Shown here piece after piece: positions 34,639 through 45,223 of a stretch of DNA of 64,000 nt. Within the stretch, counting starts at the first letter, position 1. The number at the start of each line of letters is the position of its first letter. The notes under the pieces were generated by a model. That model had not been told where the DNA came from, ran no database searches, and saw only the letters and a list, made by a program, of their open reading frames with translations. Origin of the DNA: Rariglobus sp041662485 (GTDB taxonomy: Bacteria > Verrucomicrobiota > Verrucomicrobiia > Opitutales > Opitutaceae); contig JBAZSJ010000022.1 in NCBI GenBank assembly GCA_041662485.1, positions 1 through 64,000 on the forward strand, in the 5' to 3' direction. Position numbers and translations under genes: made by a program.

Positions 34639-35205
34639 TTAATGGGCGGCCAAGCTGGTCGCATCAACGTGCTCAGGGGCACGCGCGGGTTCGACGGTGT
34701 CCGCCTGCACGACGATCTTCGTGAGCAACTGCACGAGCATCTTGCGCTCCGGTTCGGAGAGCGGCCCCATCAGCGCAGCCATGCGTTTGAAGTGATCAGG
34801 CAGGACACCTTTGATAAAATCGACGCCTTTGTCGGTAAGCGTCACCAGCATCATGCGCCGGTCCACTGAATCGGGACGGCGCGTCACCATCCCGTCGCGC
34901 TCGAGGGTGTCCACGAGCCCCGTCATGGTTGCGCGCGTGACGCCGGCCATGTCGGCCAGTTCGGCCGGTGTGTGCGGACGAGGACACCCGCTGCTTTTAT
35001 CCAGCAGGAGCATCAAGACGGTAAAACGCCCTTGGGAAACATTGTGCCGCTGCAAATGCGCATCACAGACGCGGAAAGTCTGGTCGCCCGCCCTCAGCAA
35101 AAGCAAAAACACCTCGCAGGCCGAGGGATCGAGCTCGGGAAACTGCTTCGCCGCCTCCAAGAGGCATTCGTAGCGCGGCAGATCTTTGATCATCAAAAAC
35201 GGCAT
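34639..35205 (-). CDS. MarR-family repressor of the efflux operon
   Basis: A 188-aa winged-helix regulator, HTPAELADMAGVTRATMTGLVDTLERDGMVTRRPDSVDRRMMLVTLTDKG, with the DRR wing. As first gene of the minus-strand run marR-adaptor-RND-tolC, it most likely represses its own operon and is released by a pump substrate. An inverted repeat AGTTAG-N4-CTAACT lies 33-48 bp before its start and is a probable operator. An unusually long C-terminal tail (about 40 residues beyond the core) is present. The start is uncertain between Met1 and Met5. Confidence 0.9.
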   Translation of the reverse strand: MPFLMIKDLPRYECLLEAAKQFPELDPSACEVFLLLLRAGDQTFRVCDAHLQRHNVSQGRFTVLMLLLDKSSGCPRPHTPAELADMAGVTRATMTGLVDTLERDGMVTRRPDSVDRRMMLVTLTDKGVDFIKGVLPDHFKRMAALMGPLSEPERKMLVQLLTKIVVQADTVEPARAPEHVDATSLAAH

Positions 35206-35237
35206 AAGGAGGAAAAAAATACGATGAGGCGGCTTAC

Positions 35238-35253
35238 AGTTAGGAGGCTAACT
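35238..35253 (-). promoter_or_regulatory. Probable MarR operator
   Basis: On the minus strand AGTTAG-cctc-CTAACT is a perfect 6-bp inverted repeat, flanked by TT and GTAA, just before the marR start. A TTGCAT at about 35256-35261 could be the -35 of the same promoter, which would put the operator over the core promoter. This is the position expected for repression. Confidence 0.55.
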
Positions 35254-35290
35254 AAAAATGCAAGTGTCCTGTTGCGGATTTTTAGCAGCA

Positions 35291-35322
35291 ACAAAAAGGA
35301 CGGACCCAGAGGGAGCCGTCCT
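35291..35322 (-). terminator. Intrinsic terminator of tkt
   Basis: On the minus strand AGGACGG (from 35322) pairs with CCGTCCT (to 35297) across a 12-nt loop and runs into TTTTTGTT. It lies about 40 bp after the tkt stop. Confidence 0.7.
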
Positions 35323-35361
35323 CGACCATCCAAGCACGTTTTATATTATGCTTGAGCTAGT

Positions 35362-37350
35362 TTACAGCGCCTGCGCGGCGGCGACCACCGCCTCGGTCGT
35401 GATACCGAGTTCCTTGAACACGGTCGCGCCCGGGGCGCTCATGCCGAAGCGGTCGATGCCGATCACCTTGCCGTCGAGACCGACGTATTGATACCAGAGG
35501 CCGGTAACGCCCGCCTCGATCGCAACGCGCTTGCGCACGGACGAAGGAAGGATGGCTTCGCGGTATTCGGCGGACTGGCGATTGAAGCGCTCGAAACACG
35601 GCACGGACACGACGCGGGCACCGGCACCAAGGACCTTGGCGGCATTGACGACGTATTGGAGTTCGCTGCCGCTCGCCATGAGGATGTGCGTGAGCGGTGC
35701 GGTTTCCTGCACGGCGACGTAGGCACCCTTGAGGACACCGGCGCGGCGGATGTGCGGAGGAATGTCGTTGAGCAACGGCAGAGCCTGGCGAGAAAGCGCG
35801 AGGAGCGTGGGGCCATCCGCACGCTCGAAAGCGGCGGCATAGGCACCGGCCGTTTCCTCGGGATCGCCGGGACGGATGACGTCGAAACCGGGGATCACGC
35901 GGAGACCGGAAACCGTCTCAACCGGCTGGTGCGTCGGACCGTCTTCGCCCACGCCGACGGAATCGTGCGTATAAATGTAAACGACAGGGAGCTTGGCCAG
36001 CGCGGCGAGGCGCATGGAGGGACGCGAGTAGTCGGCGAACACCAGGAACGTCGCGATGGACGGATGAAAAATGCCATCGTAGGCGATGCCATTGGCAATC
36101 GCGGCCTGGGCGTGCTCGCGGATGCCAAAGCGGAAATTACGACCGGCGCGGTTGGACGGATCGAAGTCCTTGTCGGCTGCAATGTAATTGAGCGTGGAGC
36201 CGTAGAGGTCGGCGCTGCCGCCGATGACGAGAGGAAGCTCGGCGGCGAGAGGCTGGAGGATCTGCTGGCCGGCGGCGCGGGTGGCGAGTTTCGCATCAGC
36301 GGGGAACAGAGGAATCTTTTCAAGGAGATGCGCGGCGCCGGGCTTGCTATTACGGCTTTCGAGCAAGGCGGCCTTTTCGGGATTGGCGGCCTTCCACGCC
36401 TCGAAGGTCTTGCCCCACTTCTTGTAGGCGCGAACGAGGGATTTCTTGTGCTTGGCGAAGTAGGCGCGGACGTCGTCGCTCACGAAGAAATGCTTGTCGG
36501 CAGGCAGACCGAGACCGGCGCGGGCGGCGTCGATGAACTTGGCGCCACCTTCGCCGTGGCCCTTGGCGGTGCCGGCGACTTCGGGAATACCCTTGGCGAT
36601 CGTCGTCTTCGCGATGATGAGCTGGGGCTTTCCGCTCTTGGCCTTCTTGGCCTTGTTGACGGCCTTGAGGATGGCGGCGAGGTCGTGGCCGTCGATGGTC
36701 TGCACGTCCCACTCGAGCGCCTTGAAGCGCTGGGCGGTGTTCTCGCTCTGCGACTTGTTGGCCATCGCGTCGAGGGTGACGTCGTTGGAGTCGTAGATGA
36801 GGATGAGGTTGTCCAGCTTCTGATGGCCGGCGAAAGCAACCGCCTCGAGGGCGACTCCTTCCTGCATGCAGCCATCACCCGCGAGGGCGATGACGTGTCC
36901 GTCGAAAATCGCATGCTCGGCGGTGTTGAAACGAGCGGCGGCCATCTGGCCGGAAACGGCGAGACCGACGGCGTTGGCGATACCCTGGCCGAGAGGGCCG
37001 GTGGTGGCCTCGACGCCGGGGGTTTCGTGAAACTCGGGGTGCCCGGGAGTCTTGCTGTGGAGCACGCGGAACTTGGTAAGTTCTTCAAGCGACAGATCGT
37101 AACCGCTCAGGTGGAGCCAGCTGTAGATGAACATGCTGCCGTGGCCGGCGGAGAGGACGAAGCGGTCGCGATTCAACCAGCGGGGCGCGTCGGGGTTGTG
37201 CACGAGGGCGTTGCCAAAAAGCACGGCGCCGATCTCGGCGCAGCCGAGCGGAAGTCCGAGATGGCCGGAGTTGCACTTATGGACGGCGTCCATGGCAAGG
37301 CCGCGGGCCTGGTTGGCAGCAAGAGCGAGGATGTCGGTTTGGAGTTTCAT
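35362..37350 (-). CDS. tkt: Transketolase
   Basis: A 662-aa thiamine-diphosphate enzyme that moves two-carbon units in the pentose phosphate pathway. Key segments: the substrate His region NSGHLGLPLG, the ThDP motif GDGCMQEGVALEAVAFAGHQKLDNLILIYDSN, the central GIREHAQAAIANGIAYDG and HDSVGVGEDGPTHQPVE. The ATG at 37350 (MKLQTDILALAANQARGLAMDAV) fits the family; a longer frame upstream reads into the rplS terminator. It is a single gene with a terminator on both sides. Confidence 0.96.
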   Translation of the reverse strand: MKLQTDILALAANQARGLAMDAVHKCNSGHLGLPLGCAEIGAVLFGNALVHNPDAPRWLNRDRFVLSAGHGSMFIYSWLHLSGYDLSLEELTKFRVLHSKTPGHPEFHETPGVEATTGPLGQGIANAVGLAVSGQMAAARFNTAEHAIFDGHVIALAGDGCMQEGVALEAVAFAGHQKLDNLILIYDSNDVTLDAMANKSQSENTAQRFKALEWDVQTIDGHDLAAILKAVNKAKKAKSGKPQLIIAKTTIAKGIPEVAGTAKGHGEGGAKFIDAARAGLGLPADKHFFVSDDVRAYFAKHKKSLVRAYKKWGKTFEAWKAANPEKAALLESRNSKPGAAHLLEKIPLFPADAKLATRAAGQQILQPLAAELPLVIGGSADLYGSTLNYIAADKDFDPSNRAGRNFRFGIREHAQAAIANGIAYDGIFHPSIATFLVFADYSRPSMRLAALAKLPVVYIYTHDSVGVGEDGPTHQPVETVSGLRVIPGFDVIRPGDPEETAGAYAAAFERADGPTLLALSRQALPLLNDIPPHIRRAGVLKGAYVAVQETAPLTHILMASGSELQYVVNAAKVLGAGARVVSVPCFERFNRQSAEYREAILPSSVRKRVAIEAGVTGLWYQYVGLDGKVIGIDRFGMSAPGATVFKELGITTEAVVAAAQAL

Positions 37351-37424
37351 GCGTAAAATCGGTTTGGTCTGAACGAAAGATGACGAATTAATCGGTGAGT
37401 GCGCGGCGGGGAAGCCCAAACGGA

Positions 37425-37463
37425 CATGAAAAAAGCGAGTCGGGAAGACTCGCTTTTTTCATG
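37425..37463 (-). terminator. Intrinsic terminator of rplS
   Basis: A 17-bp perfect stem (CATGAAAAAAGCGAGTC with its complement), a 5-nt loop, and T-runs inside the stem on either strand. On the minus strand it follows rplS by 20 bases, and it can work in both directions. Confidence 0.88.
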
Positions 37464-37482
37464 AAGAGATTCGCGGGGCGAA

Positions 37483-37860
37483 TTACTTGGTGGCGACAGC
37501 CTTTTCGGTGCGCTTTTCCTTGATCGCCATGGCGGCTTTGCCGAGGCGGGTGCGGAGATAGTAGAGACGGGCGCGGACCGGCTCGGAGGTGCGCTCGATC
37601 TCGATCTTTTCGATGTTCGGGGAGTTCACGGGGAACACGCGCTCGACACCCTCGCCGTAGCTGATGCGGCGGACGGTGAACGTCTCGTGAATGCCGCTGC
37701 CCTTGAGCGCGATCACGATGCCGGCAAAAATCTGGGTGCGTTCCTTGTCACCTTCGCGAACCTTCGTGTGGACGCGGACGCCGTCGCCAACTTTGAAGGC
37801 GGGAGTGTCTTTTTTCACCTGATGGGCGGTGATTTCTTGGAGGATGGGATGGGTGCTCAT
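37483..37860 (-). CDS. rplS: 50S ribosomal protein L19
   Basis: A 125-aa ribosomal protein at the 30S-50S interface. Conserved stretches are FKVGDGVRVHTKVREGDKERTQIFAGIVIALKGSG, ETFTVRRISYGEGVERVFPVNSPNIEKIEIERTSEPVRARLYYLR and the basic C-terminus. The ATG at 37860 (MSTHPILQEI) is preferred to an upstream in-frame ATG inside trmD's end. It is 10 bp downstream of trmD and closes the rpsP-trmD-rplS run. Confidence 0.97.
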   Translation of the reverse strand: MSTHPILQEITAHQVKKDTPAFKVGDGVRVHTKVREGDKERTQIFAGIVIALKGSGIHETFTVRRISYGEGVERVFPVNSPNIEKIEIERTSEPVRARLYYLRTRLGKAAMAIKEKRTEKAVATK

Positions 37861-37870
37861 GGCAGTGTGG

Positions 37871-38545
37871 TTATTTGAGTAAATCGGGTCGGACCTGACG
37901 GGTTTTCTCGATACGTTGCGCGTTTCGCCATTTTTCGATTTCGGCATGGTTACCAGAAAGGAGCACTTTCGGAACGGACATGCCTCGGAATTCGGCTGGA
38001 CGCGTGTATTGAGGAAAGTCGAGCAACTTGCCGGTGAAGGATTCGTGCGTCAATGACTTTTCTTCCCCCAAAACGCCGGGAATAAAACGCGCCAGCGCGT
38101 CGATGACCACGGCGGCCGGAAGCGTGCCATTTGTGAGCACATAATCTCCAATACTGATCTCCTGATCGATCACGTTGTCCCTGATCCTCTGGTCAATACC
38201 TTCGTAATGGCCGCTCAACAAGATGAGATGCTTTTCACGGGAGAGTTCCTCGGCTATTTTTTGAGAATAGGGAACGCCATCGGGCGTCAGATAGATACGC
38301 CGGCAGCCGGGAGTCTGGAGTTGTTCGATCGCGGCGAAAACCGGCTCGGGCGTCATCACCATCCCGGCACCACCACCAAAAGGGCGGTCATCGGCAGCCC
38401 GGTGCTTATCAGTCGACCAACCACGCGTGTCGTGAACCTTGACCGAGAGAAGGCCGTTTTCCAACGCCTTGCCCAGCATGCTCTCGGTCAAAAAACCGTC
38501 GAGCATGCCAGGGAACAGCGTGAGAACATCGATGTGAAGAGGCAC
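37871..38545 (-). CDS. trmD: tRNA (guanine-N1)-methyltransferase TrmD
   Basis: TrmD puts the m1G37 methyl group on tRNAs and prevents +1 frameshifting. The 224-aa SPOUT knot protein has the N-terminal MPLHIDVLTLFPGMLDGFLTESMLGKA, DDRPFGGGAGMVM, the knot segments ILLSGHYEGIDQRI and the S-adenosylmethionine loop IGDYVLTNGTLPAAVVIDALARFIPGVLG. It lies between rpsP and rplS as usual. The rimM gene that often precedes trmD is missing, and a terminator-like hairpin separates it from rpsP. Confidence 0.97.
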   Translation of the reverse strand: MPLHIDVLTLFPGMLDGFLTESMLGKALENGLLSVKVHDTRGWSTDKHRAADDRPFGGGAGMVMTPEPVFAAIEQLQTPGCRRIYLTPDGVPYSQKIAEELSREKHLILLSGHYEGIDQRIRDNVIDQEISIGDYVLTNGTLPAAVVIDALARFIPGVLGEEKSLTHESFTGKLLDFPQYTRPAEFRGMSVPKVLLSGNHAEIEKWRNAQRIEKTRQVRPDLLK

Positions 38546-38560
38546 GACCGGGAGCGCGTT

Positions 38561-38599
38561 AAAATAAAAAATCGCCCAAGCACGAGGGCCGGGGCGATT
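38561..38599 (-). terminator. Terminator or attenuator between rpsP and trmD
   Basis: On the minus strand AATCGCCC (from 38599) pairs with GGGCGATT (to 38570) and is followed by TTTTTATTTT, a classic intrinsic terminator. It ends only 16 bp before the trmD ATG, so it would reduce rather than abolish trmD-rplS expression from the rpsP promoter. Confidence 0.75.
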
Positions 38600-38622
38600 G
38601 AAAAAGTAAAACTAAAGGCGTT

Positions 38623-38880
38623 TTAGGCAGTAACCAGGGCCTTCTTCGCCTTCTTGATGAGGGAAAGGGCGGTGTCGGTCGGAACGGCACCCTTGCTCAC
38701 CCAGTAGTCGGCGCGAACGGTATCGAGCTTCAGGGACGACTCGTTCTTGGTGCGGGGGTTATACGTGCCGAGGACTTCGGTCGGGGCGCCATCACGACGC
38801 GAGCGGGCTTCGGCGACGACCACGTGATAAATCGGGTTGTGCGTGGAACCGATGCGGGAGAGGCGGATTTTGAGAGCCAT
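38623..38880 (-). CDS. rpsP: 30S ribosomal protein S16
   Basis: The 85-aa protein reads MALKIRLSRIGSTHNPIYHVVVAEARSRRDG at the start, followed by EVLGTYNP and DYWVSKGAVPTDTALSLIKKA, all standard for S16. The ATG at 38880 is chosen by family; an upstream in-frame start would add 24 unrelated residues. It is first in the rpsP-trmD-rplS group and is divergent from ychF. Confidence 0.97.
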   Translation of the reverse strand: MALKIRLSRIGSTHNPIYHVVVAEARSRRDGAPTEVLGTYNPRTKNESSLKLDTVRADYWVSKGAVPTDTALSLIKKAKKALVTA

Positions 38881-39021
38881 GGGAAGAGTGTGCGGACAGG
38901 TTACGTTTGGTGAAAAGCCGTGGAATCCACCGAACGCCGCCGGCGTTGTCAAGCTGCCATTTCACGCAGGAAGTGGAGAAACCTTGACCCCGCCCCCACC
39001 CGACTGCGACTTTCCACCTTT

Positions 39022-40125
39022 ATGCTCAAAGCTGGCATCGTCGGTCTGCCCAACGTAGGCAAGTCCACCCTCTTCAACGCCCTCACCCGCTCCCGCAAGG
39101 CGGAGGCGGCCAACTACCCGTTTTGCACCATCGACCCCAACGTGGGCGTCGTGATCGTGCCCGATGAACGCGCGTATGTGCTGAAAGCCATCGCCAAGAC
39201 CAACGTGGTCGTCCCGGCCGCCATCGAGTTCGTGGACATCGCCGGCCTCGTCGCCGGAGCCAGCAAGGGCGAAGGCCTCGGCAACCAGTTTCTCGCCAAC
39301 ATCCGCGAGACCGACGCCATCGTGCATGTCGTCCGCTGTTTCGTGGACGACGACATCATCCACACGATGGGAGCCGTCGATCCCGTGCGCGACATCGAGG
39401 TGATCACGACCGAGCTCGTCCTCGCCGACCTCGACGCGGTGGAGAAACGCATCAACAAAACCCAAAAGCTCGCCAAGTCCGGCGACAAGGACGCGCAGGC
39501 CGAACTCATCCTGCTCGAACGCCTCGTCCCCCATCTCAATCAGAGCAAACCGGCAAACATCCTTCCCGCGACCGACGACGAGAAGAAGATGATGCAACTC
39601 TTCCAGCTCCTCAGCGCCAAGCCCGTCCTCTACGCGTGCAACGTCGCCGAGGGCGATCTCGCCACGGCCGAAGAGAATCCCTTCGTCAAAAAAGTGGCCG
39701 AGTTCGTAAAAGCCCACCACGACGCCGCGTATGTTCCGATCAGCGCGCGCATCGAGGCGGAACTCATCGATCTTTCGCCGGAAGAGGCCAAGGAATTCCT
39801 GAAGGATCTCGGCGTGACCGACTCGGGCGTCTCCCAGCTTATCAAAGGCACCTACAATCTTCTCGGCCTGCAGACCTACTTCACCGCCGGCGAAAAAGAA
39901 GTGCGTTGCTGGACGATCAAGAAAGGCTGGAAGGCCCCGCAGGCCGCCGGCGTGATCCACACCGATTTCGAGAAGGGCTTCATCAAGGCCGAGGTCGTCG
40001 CCTACGACGATCTCACCCGCCTCGGAAGCACGGCGGCCGCGCGTGACGCGGGCAAATACCGCATCGAAGGCAAAGAATACATTTTCCAGGACGGCGACGT
40101 CGCGTTGTTTCGGTTTAACAACTGA
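39022..40125 (+). CDS. ychF: Ribosome-binding ATPase YchF
   Basis: An Obg-family P-loop protein that prefers ATP and binds 70S ribosomes, affecting redox and stress responses. The 367-aa protein has G1 GLPNVGKSTLFNAL, the conserved YPFCTIDPN, G3 DIAGLVAGASKGEGLGNQFLANIRE, CNVAE in place of the usual NKxD, and a C-terminal TGS domain (LQTYFTAGEKEVRCWTIKKGWKAPQAAGVIHTDFEKGFIKAEVV). The start is ATG 39022 (MLKAGIVGLPNVGKS); the upstream in-frame extension is not family-like. There is no Shine-Dalgarno. Confidence 0.97.
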   Translation: MLKAGIVGLPNVGKSTLFNALTRSRKAEAANYPFCTIDPNVGVVIVPDERAYVLKAIAKTNVVVPAAIEFVDIAGLVAGASKGEGLGNQFLANIRETDAIVHVVRCFVDDDIIHTMGAVDPVRDIEVITTELVLADLDAVEKRINKTQKLAKSGDKDAQAELILLERLVPHLNQSKPANILPATDDEKKMMQLFQLLSAKPVLYACNVAEGDLATAEENPFVKKVAEFVKAHHDAAYVPISARIEAELIDLSPEEAKEFLKDLGVTDSGVSQLIKGTYNLLGLQTYFTAGEKEVRCWTIKKGWKAPQAAGVIHTDFEKGFIKAEVVAYDDLTRLGSTAAARDAGKYRIEGKEYIFQDGDVALFRFNN

Positions 40126-40161
40126 GCGACCGGCCGCCGCATCCTGTTCTGGTATGCGCGC

Positions 40162-40202
40162 AAAAGAGGCGCGATCCGCAAGGGTCGCGCCTCTTTTATT
40201 TT
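40162..40202. terminator. Bidirectional intrinsic terminator between ychF and glgC
   Basis: AAAAGAGGCGCGA (40162-40174) pairs with TCGCGCCTCTTTT (40185-40197) across a 10-nt loop, with T-rich sequence after it on the plus strand and after its complement on the minus strand. It ends both convergent genes. Confidence 0.88.
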
Positions 40203-40230
40203 GAAGGATTCGCAGACGAGAATCCGGACG

Positions 40231-41517
40231 TCAGATCACCGTGCCACTCGGCACGACCACGCCCTTGGGAACCACGAGCACGCCATCGCGAATAATCACG
40301 CCGTGCGGATAATTGCCGTCCGGTTTTCCGACAGGTGAGAGTTTCACGTCGTCGCCAATGCGGGCATTCTTGTCGATGATCGTGTGAAAAATATGGCAGT
40401 TGCTGCCCACGCCCATGCTCGGCACGCCCTGCCGGGCATTTTCAGCCTGCTTCTCGGCGGGTTCGTAGTAGTCGGCGCCCATCATCACGACGTTGTCCAA
40501 AAAGGAGTGTTCCCCGACATACGAGCGGATGCCCAGGACGCAGCGCTTGAGCCTGGAGTCGGTGATGATCGAGCCATCCCCGATGACGACATGGTCGATG
40601 TCGCACTTGTTGAGTTTTGATGCCGGCAGATAGCGGTCCTGAGTGTAGATGGGAGCGCTTTGATCAAAAAAGTTGAACGGCGGCAGCGGATCCGAGAGCG
40701 CGAGGTTGGTCTCGAAGAACGCGTGCACCGTTCCGATGTCTTCCCAGTAGCCTTCGAACACATAGGCGCTGAGCTTCTTTTTGCCGAGCAGGCCGGGGAT
40801 GATCTCCTTGCCGAAATCCGTCATCTTGTTGTCGAGCGCGTCGGCCAGCACCTGCCGGTTGAAAACATAGATGCCCATCGAAGCGAGGCAGTGTTTTTCG
40901 CCGTCGTTGGAATGGAGCTTGGCCTCGACTTCGGGGCTGAGCGTGAGGCTCTGGATGACCGCCGGATCTTTCGGTTTTTCGGCAAACTGCTCGACGGTGA
41001 GATCGTTGGCCACCTTCATCAGGCCGAGTCCCTCGACCTTAGAAACAGGGAACGGAATCGCCGCGATGGTAACGTCCGATTTGCTGGCGATATGCTGCTC
41101 GCAGATTTTCCGGAAATCCATCCGGTAGAGTTGGTCGCCCGAAAGAATGAGCACGAGATCGTGCGGAAAACTACGGAAATGCTGAAGATTCCGTCGAACC
41201 GCGTCGGCCGTGCCCTGATACCAGTCGGCGTTTTTCTCGGTCTGCTCGGCGGAAAGAATATCCACGAAACCGCCTCCGAAAGGGTCGAAGTGGTAGGTGT
41301 TTTGAATATGCCGATGCAACGACGCGGTGTGAAACTGCGTCAGCAGGAAGATGCGGTTGATGTCCGAATTGATGCAGTTGCTGATCGGAATATCGACCAG
41401 TCGGTATTTGCCGGCGAGAGGGACGGCCGGTTTGCACCGCTCCGCCGTAAGAGGATAAAGGCGGCTGCCGCGGCCGCCTCCCATGATCACCGCGAGGACA
41501 CTTTTCTGCATGCTCAT
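40231..41517 (-). CDS. glgC: Glucose-1-phosphate adenylyltransferase
   Basis: Makes ADP-glucose from glucose-1-phosphate and ATP for glycogen synthesis. The 428-aa protein shows the nucleotidyltransferase signature GGGRGSRLYPLTAERCKPAVPLAGKYRLVDIPISNC, then DQLYRMDF, the sugar-phosphate region CLASMGIYVF and VFEGYWEDIGTV, and a C-terminal left-handed beta-helix (GDGSIITDSRLKRCVLGIRSYVG). The start is taken at 41517 (MSMQKSVL); a second ATG lies at 41511. It is convergent with ychF. Confidence 0.95.
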   Translation of the reverse strand: MSMQKSVLAVIMGGGRGSRLYPLTAERCKPAVPLAGKYRLVDIPISNCINSDINRIFLLTQFHTASLHRHIQNTYHFDPFGGGFVDILSAEQTEKNADWYQGTADAVRRNLQHFRSFPHDLVLILSGDQLYRMDFRKICEQHIASKSDVTIAAIPFPVSKVEGLGLMKVANDLTVEQFAEKPKDPAVIQSLTLSPEVEAKLHSNDGEKHCLASMGIYVFNRQVLADALDNKMTDFGKEIIPGLLGKKKLSAYVFEGYWEDIGTVHAFFETNLALSDPLPPFNFFDQSAPIYTQDRYLPASKLNKCDIDHVVIGDGSIITDSRLKRCVLGIRSYVGEHSFLDNVVMMGADYYEPAEKQAENARQGVPSMGVGSNCHIFHTIIDKNARIGDDVKLSPVGKPDGNYPHGVIIRDGVLVVPKGVVVPSGTVI

Positions 41518-41611
41518 AAACAGGGGAATATTGATTTTGGGTTTGGGACCTATTGCCTTGCGCAAGGCTTGAAGCGCCCCGTAAATTCGCGAGCCAAAAG
41601 AGGTAAAAATT

Positions 41612-43465
<1,854 letters not shown>

Positions 43466-43507
43466 CCCTAGCCCCTAGTCTCTAGCGACTAGAACCTAGC
43501 AACTAGC
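43466..43507 (+). repeat. CTAG-rich spacer between glmS and trpE
   Basis: The word CTAG occurs six times in 42 bases, in short units such as CCCTAG, TCTCTAG, GACTAG, ACCTAG and AACTAG. It fills the whole gap and leaves trpE without a Shine-Dalgarno sequence. Confidence 0.65.
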
Positions 43508-44992
43508 ATGAACATTTTCCCGCGCCGCGAGGACTTCCTGAAGCTCGCCACCCAAGGCAACGTCATCCCGGTCTACGCCGATCTCATGGCGGACTTTGAG
43601 ACCCCCGTCTCCGCCTACGCCAAGCTCAAGGTCGCCGGCCCGTCCTACTTGCTCGAATCCGTCGAAGGCGGAGAAACCCTCTCGCGCTACAGCTTCATCG
43701 GCTGCCGTCCGCGCAAAGTCTTCGTCTGCGGACCCAAGACGACCGAAATCCGCGTCCCCGGACAACCCACCCAAACGGTCCCCACGCCGCAGGACCCGCT
43801 CAAGCTCATCGAAGCCGAAATGAGCGGCTACCACCCCGTGAACCTCCCCGGCCTGCCCCGCTTCACCGGCGGCGCCGTCGGCTTCATCGGCTACGAATAC
43901 GTCACCCGCATCGAGCCGACCGTGCCCGCCGCCAAGATCGACGAACTCGGCATGCCCCTGCTCTATTTCATGCTGTCGGATTCGCTGCTGATCTTCGACC
44001 GCGCGAAACAAACCCTCCGCCTCTGCGTCAACGCCCATCTCCGCGACACCACGCCCGCGGCCGCCTACGACGCCGCCCTCGCCGAGCTCAACTCGCTTTA
44101 CGCCCTTCTCCGCGAGCCTCGCGCCCTTGCCCCCGCCCCCCTCGTCGAACCGCCCAAGATCACCGTGCCGCCGGGCAACTTCACCCAGGCCGCCTTCGAA
44201 AAGGTCGTCGAAGACTCCAAGGAATTCATCCGCGCCGGTGACATCATCCAGTTCGTGCCGTCGCAGCGCTTCAGCAAACCGTTCGCCAAGACTCCGCTCG
44301 ACCTCTACCGCGCCCTGCGCACGGTCAACCCGTCGCCCTACATGTTTATTCTGGAGACGGGCGACTTCTCCATCGTCGGTGCCTCTCCCGAAGTCCACGT
44401 CCGCCTGACTGACGGCCTCGTGGAAATCCGCCCCATCGCCGGCACCCGCACACGCGGAGCCACCCACGCCGACGACATCGCCCTCGAAAAAGACCTCCTC
44501 GCCGACCAAAAGGAACGCGCCGAGCACCTCATGCTCGTCGATCTCGCCCGCAACGACATCGGCCGCGTCTGCCAATACGGCACCGTCACCGTGCCCGAAA
44601 GCTTCGTTATCGAGCGTTACTCGCACGTCATGCACATCGTCTCGCAGGTCGAAGGGAAAATTTCCCCCGACAAGAACGCCTACGACCTCATGCGCGCCAC
44701 CTTCCCGGCCGGCACCGTCAGCGGCGCTCCCAAGATCCGCGCCATGCAGATCATCGCCGCCAACGAGCCGTCCCAGCGAGGCTTCTACGCCGGCGCCCTC
44801 GGCTATTTCGGCTACGACGGCAACAGCGACACCTGCATCATGCTCCGCACGTCCATGATCAAAGACGGCCAAATCCACATCCAAGCCGGTGCCGGCGTGG
44901 TAGCCGATTCTGTGCCCGCCTCCGAATATCAGGAAACGGTCAACAAAGCCTCGGCCCTCTTCAAAGCCGTCGCCATGGCCGAGCAGTTTTAA
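43508..44992 (+). CDS. trpE: Anthranilate synthase component I
   Basis: Converts chorismate to anthranilate with the TrpG glutaminase subunit, at the start of tryptophan synthesis. The 494-aa protein has the N-terminal feedback region (SYLLESVEGGETLSRYSFIG contains the LLES motif for Trp binding). Its chorismate-binding core reads GDIIQFVPSQRFS, PSPYMFILE, SPEVHVRLTDG, RPIAGTRTRGATHADD, LMLVDLARNDIGRVC and FPAGTVSGAPKIRAMQII. No trpG or leader peptide lies within the window on either side. A PabB identity is less likely given the N-terminal motif. Confidence 0.93.
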   Translation: MNIFPRREDFLKLATQGNVIPVYADLMADFETPVSAYAKLKVAGPSYLLESVEGGETLSRYSFIGCRPRKVFVCGPKTTEIRVPGQPTQTVPTPQDPLKLIEAEMSGYHPVNLPGLPRFTGGAVGFIGYEYVTRIEPTVPAAKIDELGMPLLYFMLSDSLLIFDRAKQTLRLCVNAHLRDTTPAAAYDAALAELNSLYALLREPRALAPAPLVEPPKITVPPGNFTQAAFEKVVEDSKEFIRAGDIIQFVPSQRFSKPFAKTPLDLYRALRTVNPSPYMFILETGDFSIVGASPEVHVRLTDGLVEIRPIAGTRTRGATHADDIALEKDLLADQKERAEHLMLVDLARNDIGRVCQYGTVTVPESFVIERYSHVMHIVSQVEGKISPDKNAYDLMRATFPAGTVSGAPKIRAMQIIAANEPSQRGFYAGALGYFGYDGNSDTCIMLRTSMIKDGQIHIQAGAGVVADSVPASEYQETVNKASALFKAVAMAEQF

Positions 44993-45223
44993 GCGGGTTG
45001 CCCGCTTAGCCCTGACAAGTCGGAGAATGGGACAGTCCACCTCCCGACATGGACCCCAGATGGGCCATATTGACCCATTTACTTATTCGTTTTTGACGTC
45101 CAGCCCCAGTAGTTGACCGTTTGTCTAATATGGAACGATTCCAGCTCGCATCTGTCGTAGCTAGAAACCGTTCGCTCCGGATTTTTCCGGAATATCAGAC
45201 CAACCGTCCAACTCATATCAGTC
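44993..45223. other. Intergenic region before the sigma factor
   Basis: About 230 bases with no gene. It contains TTGACG (45093), TTGACC (45113) and TAATAT (45126), but no pair is at proper promoter spacing, so I do not name a promoter. It is AT-richer than the flanks and surely carries the sigma gene's control region. Confidence 0.4.

Noticed and set aside
41518..41611. glmS ribozyme in the glmS leader
   Set aside because: The leader is only 94 bp, shorter than the ribozyme, and I see none of its conserved core.
45093..45131. Promoter of the sigma factor gene from TTGACG/TTGACC and TAATAT
   Set aside because: Spacers are 27 and 7 bp, outside the working range.
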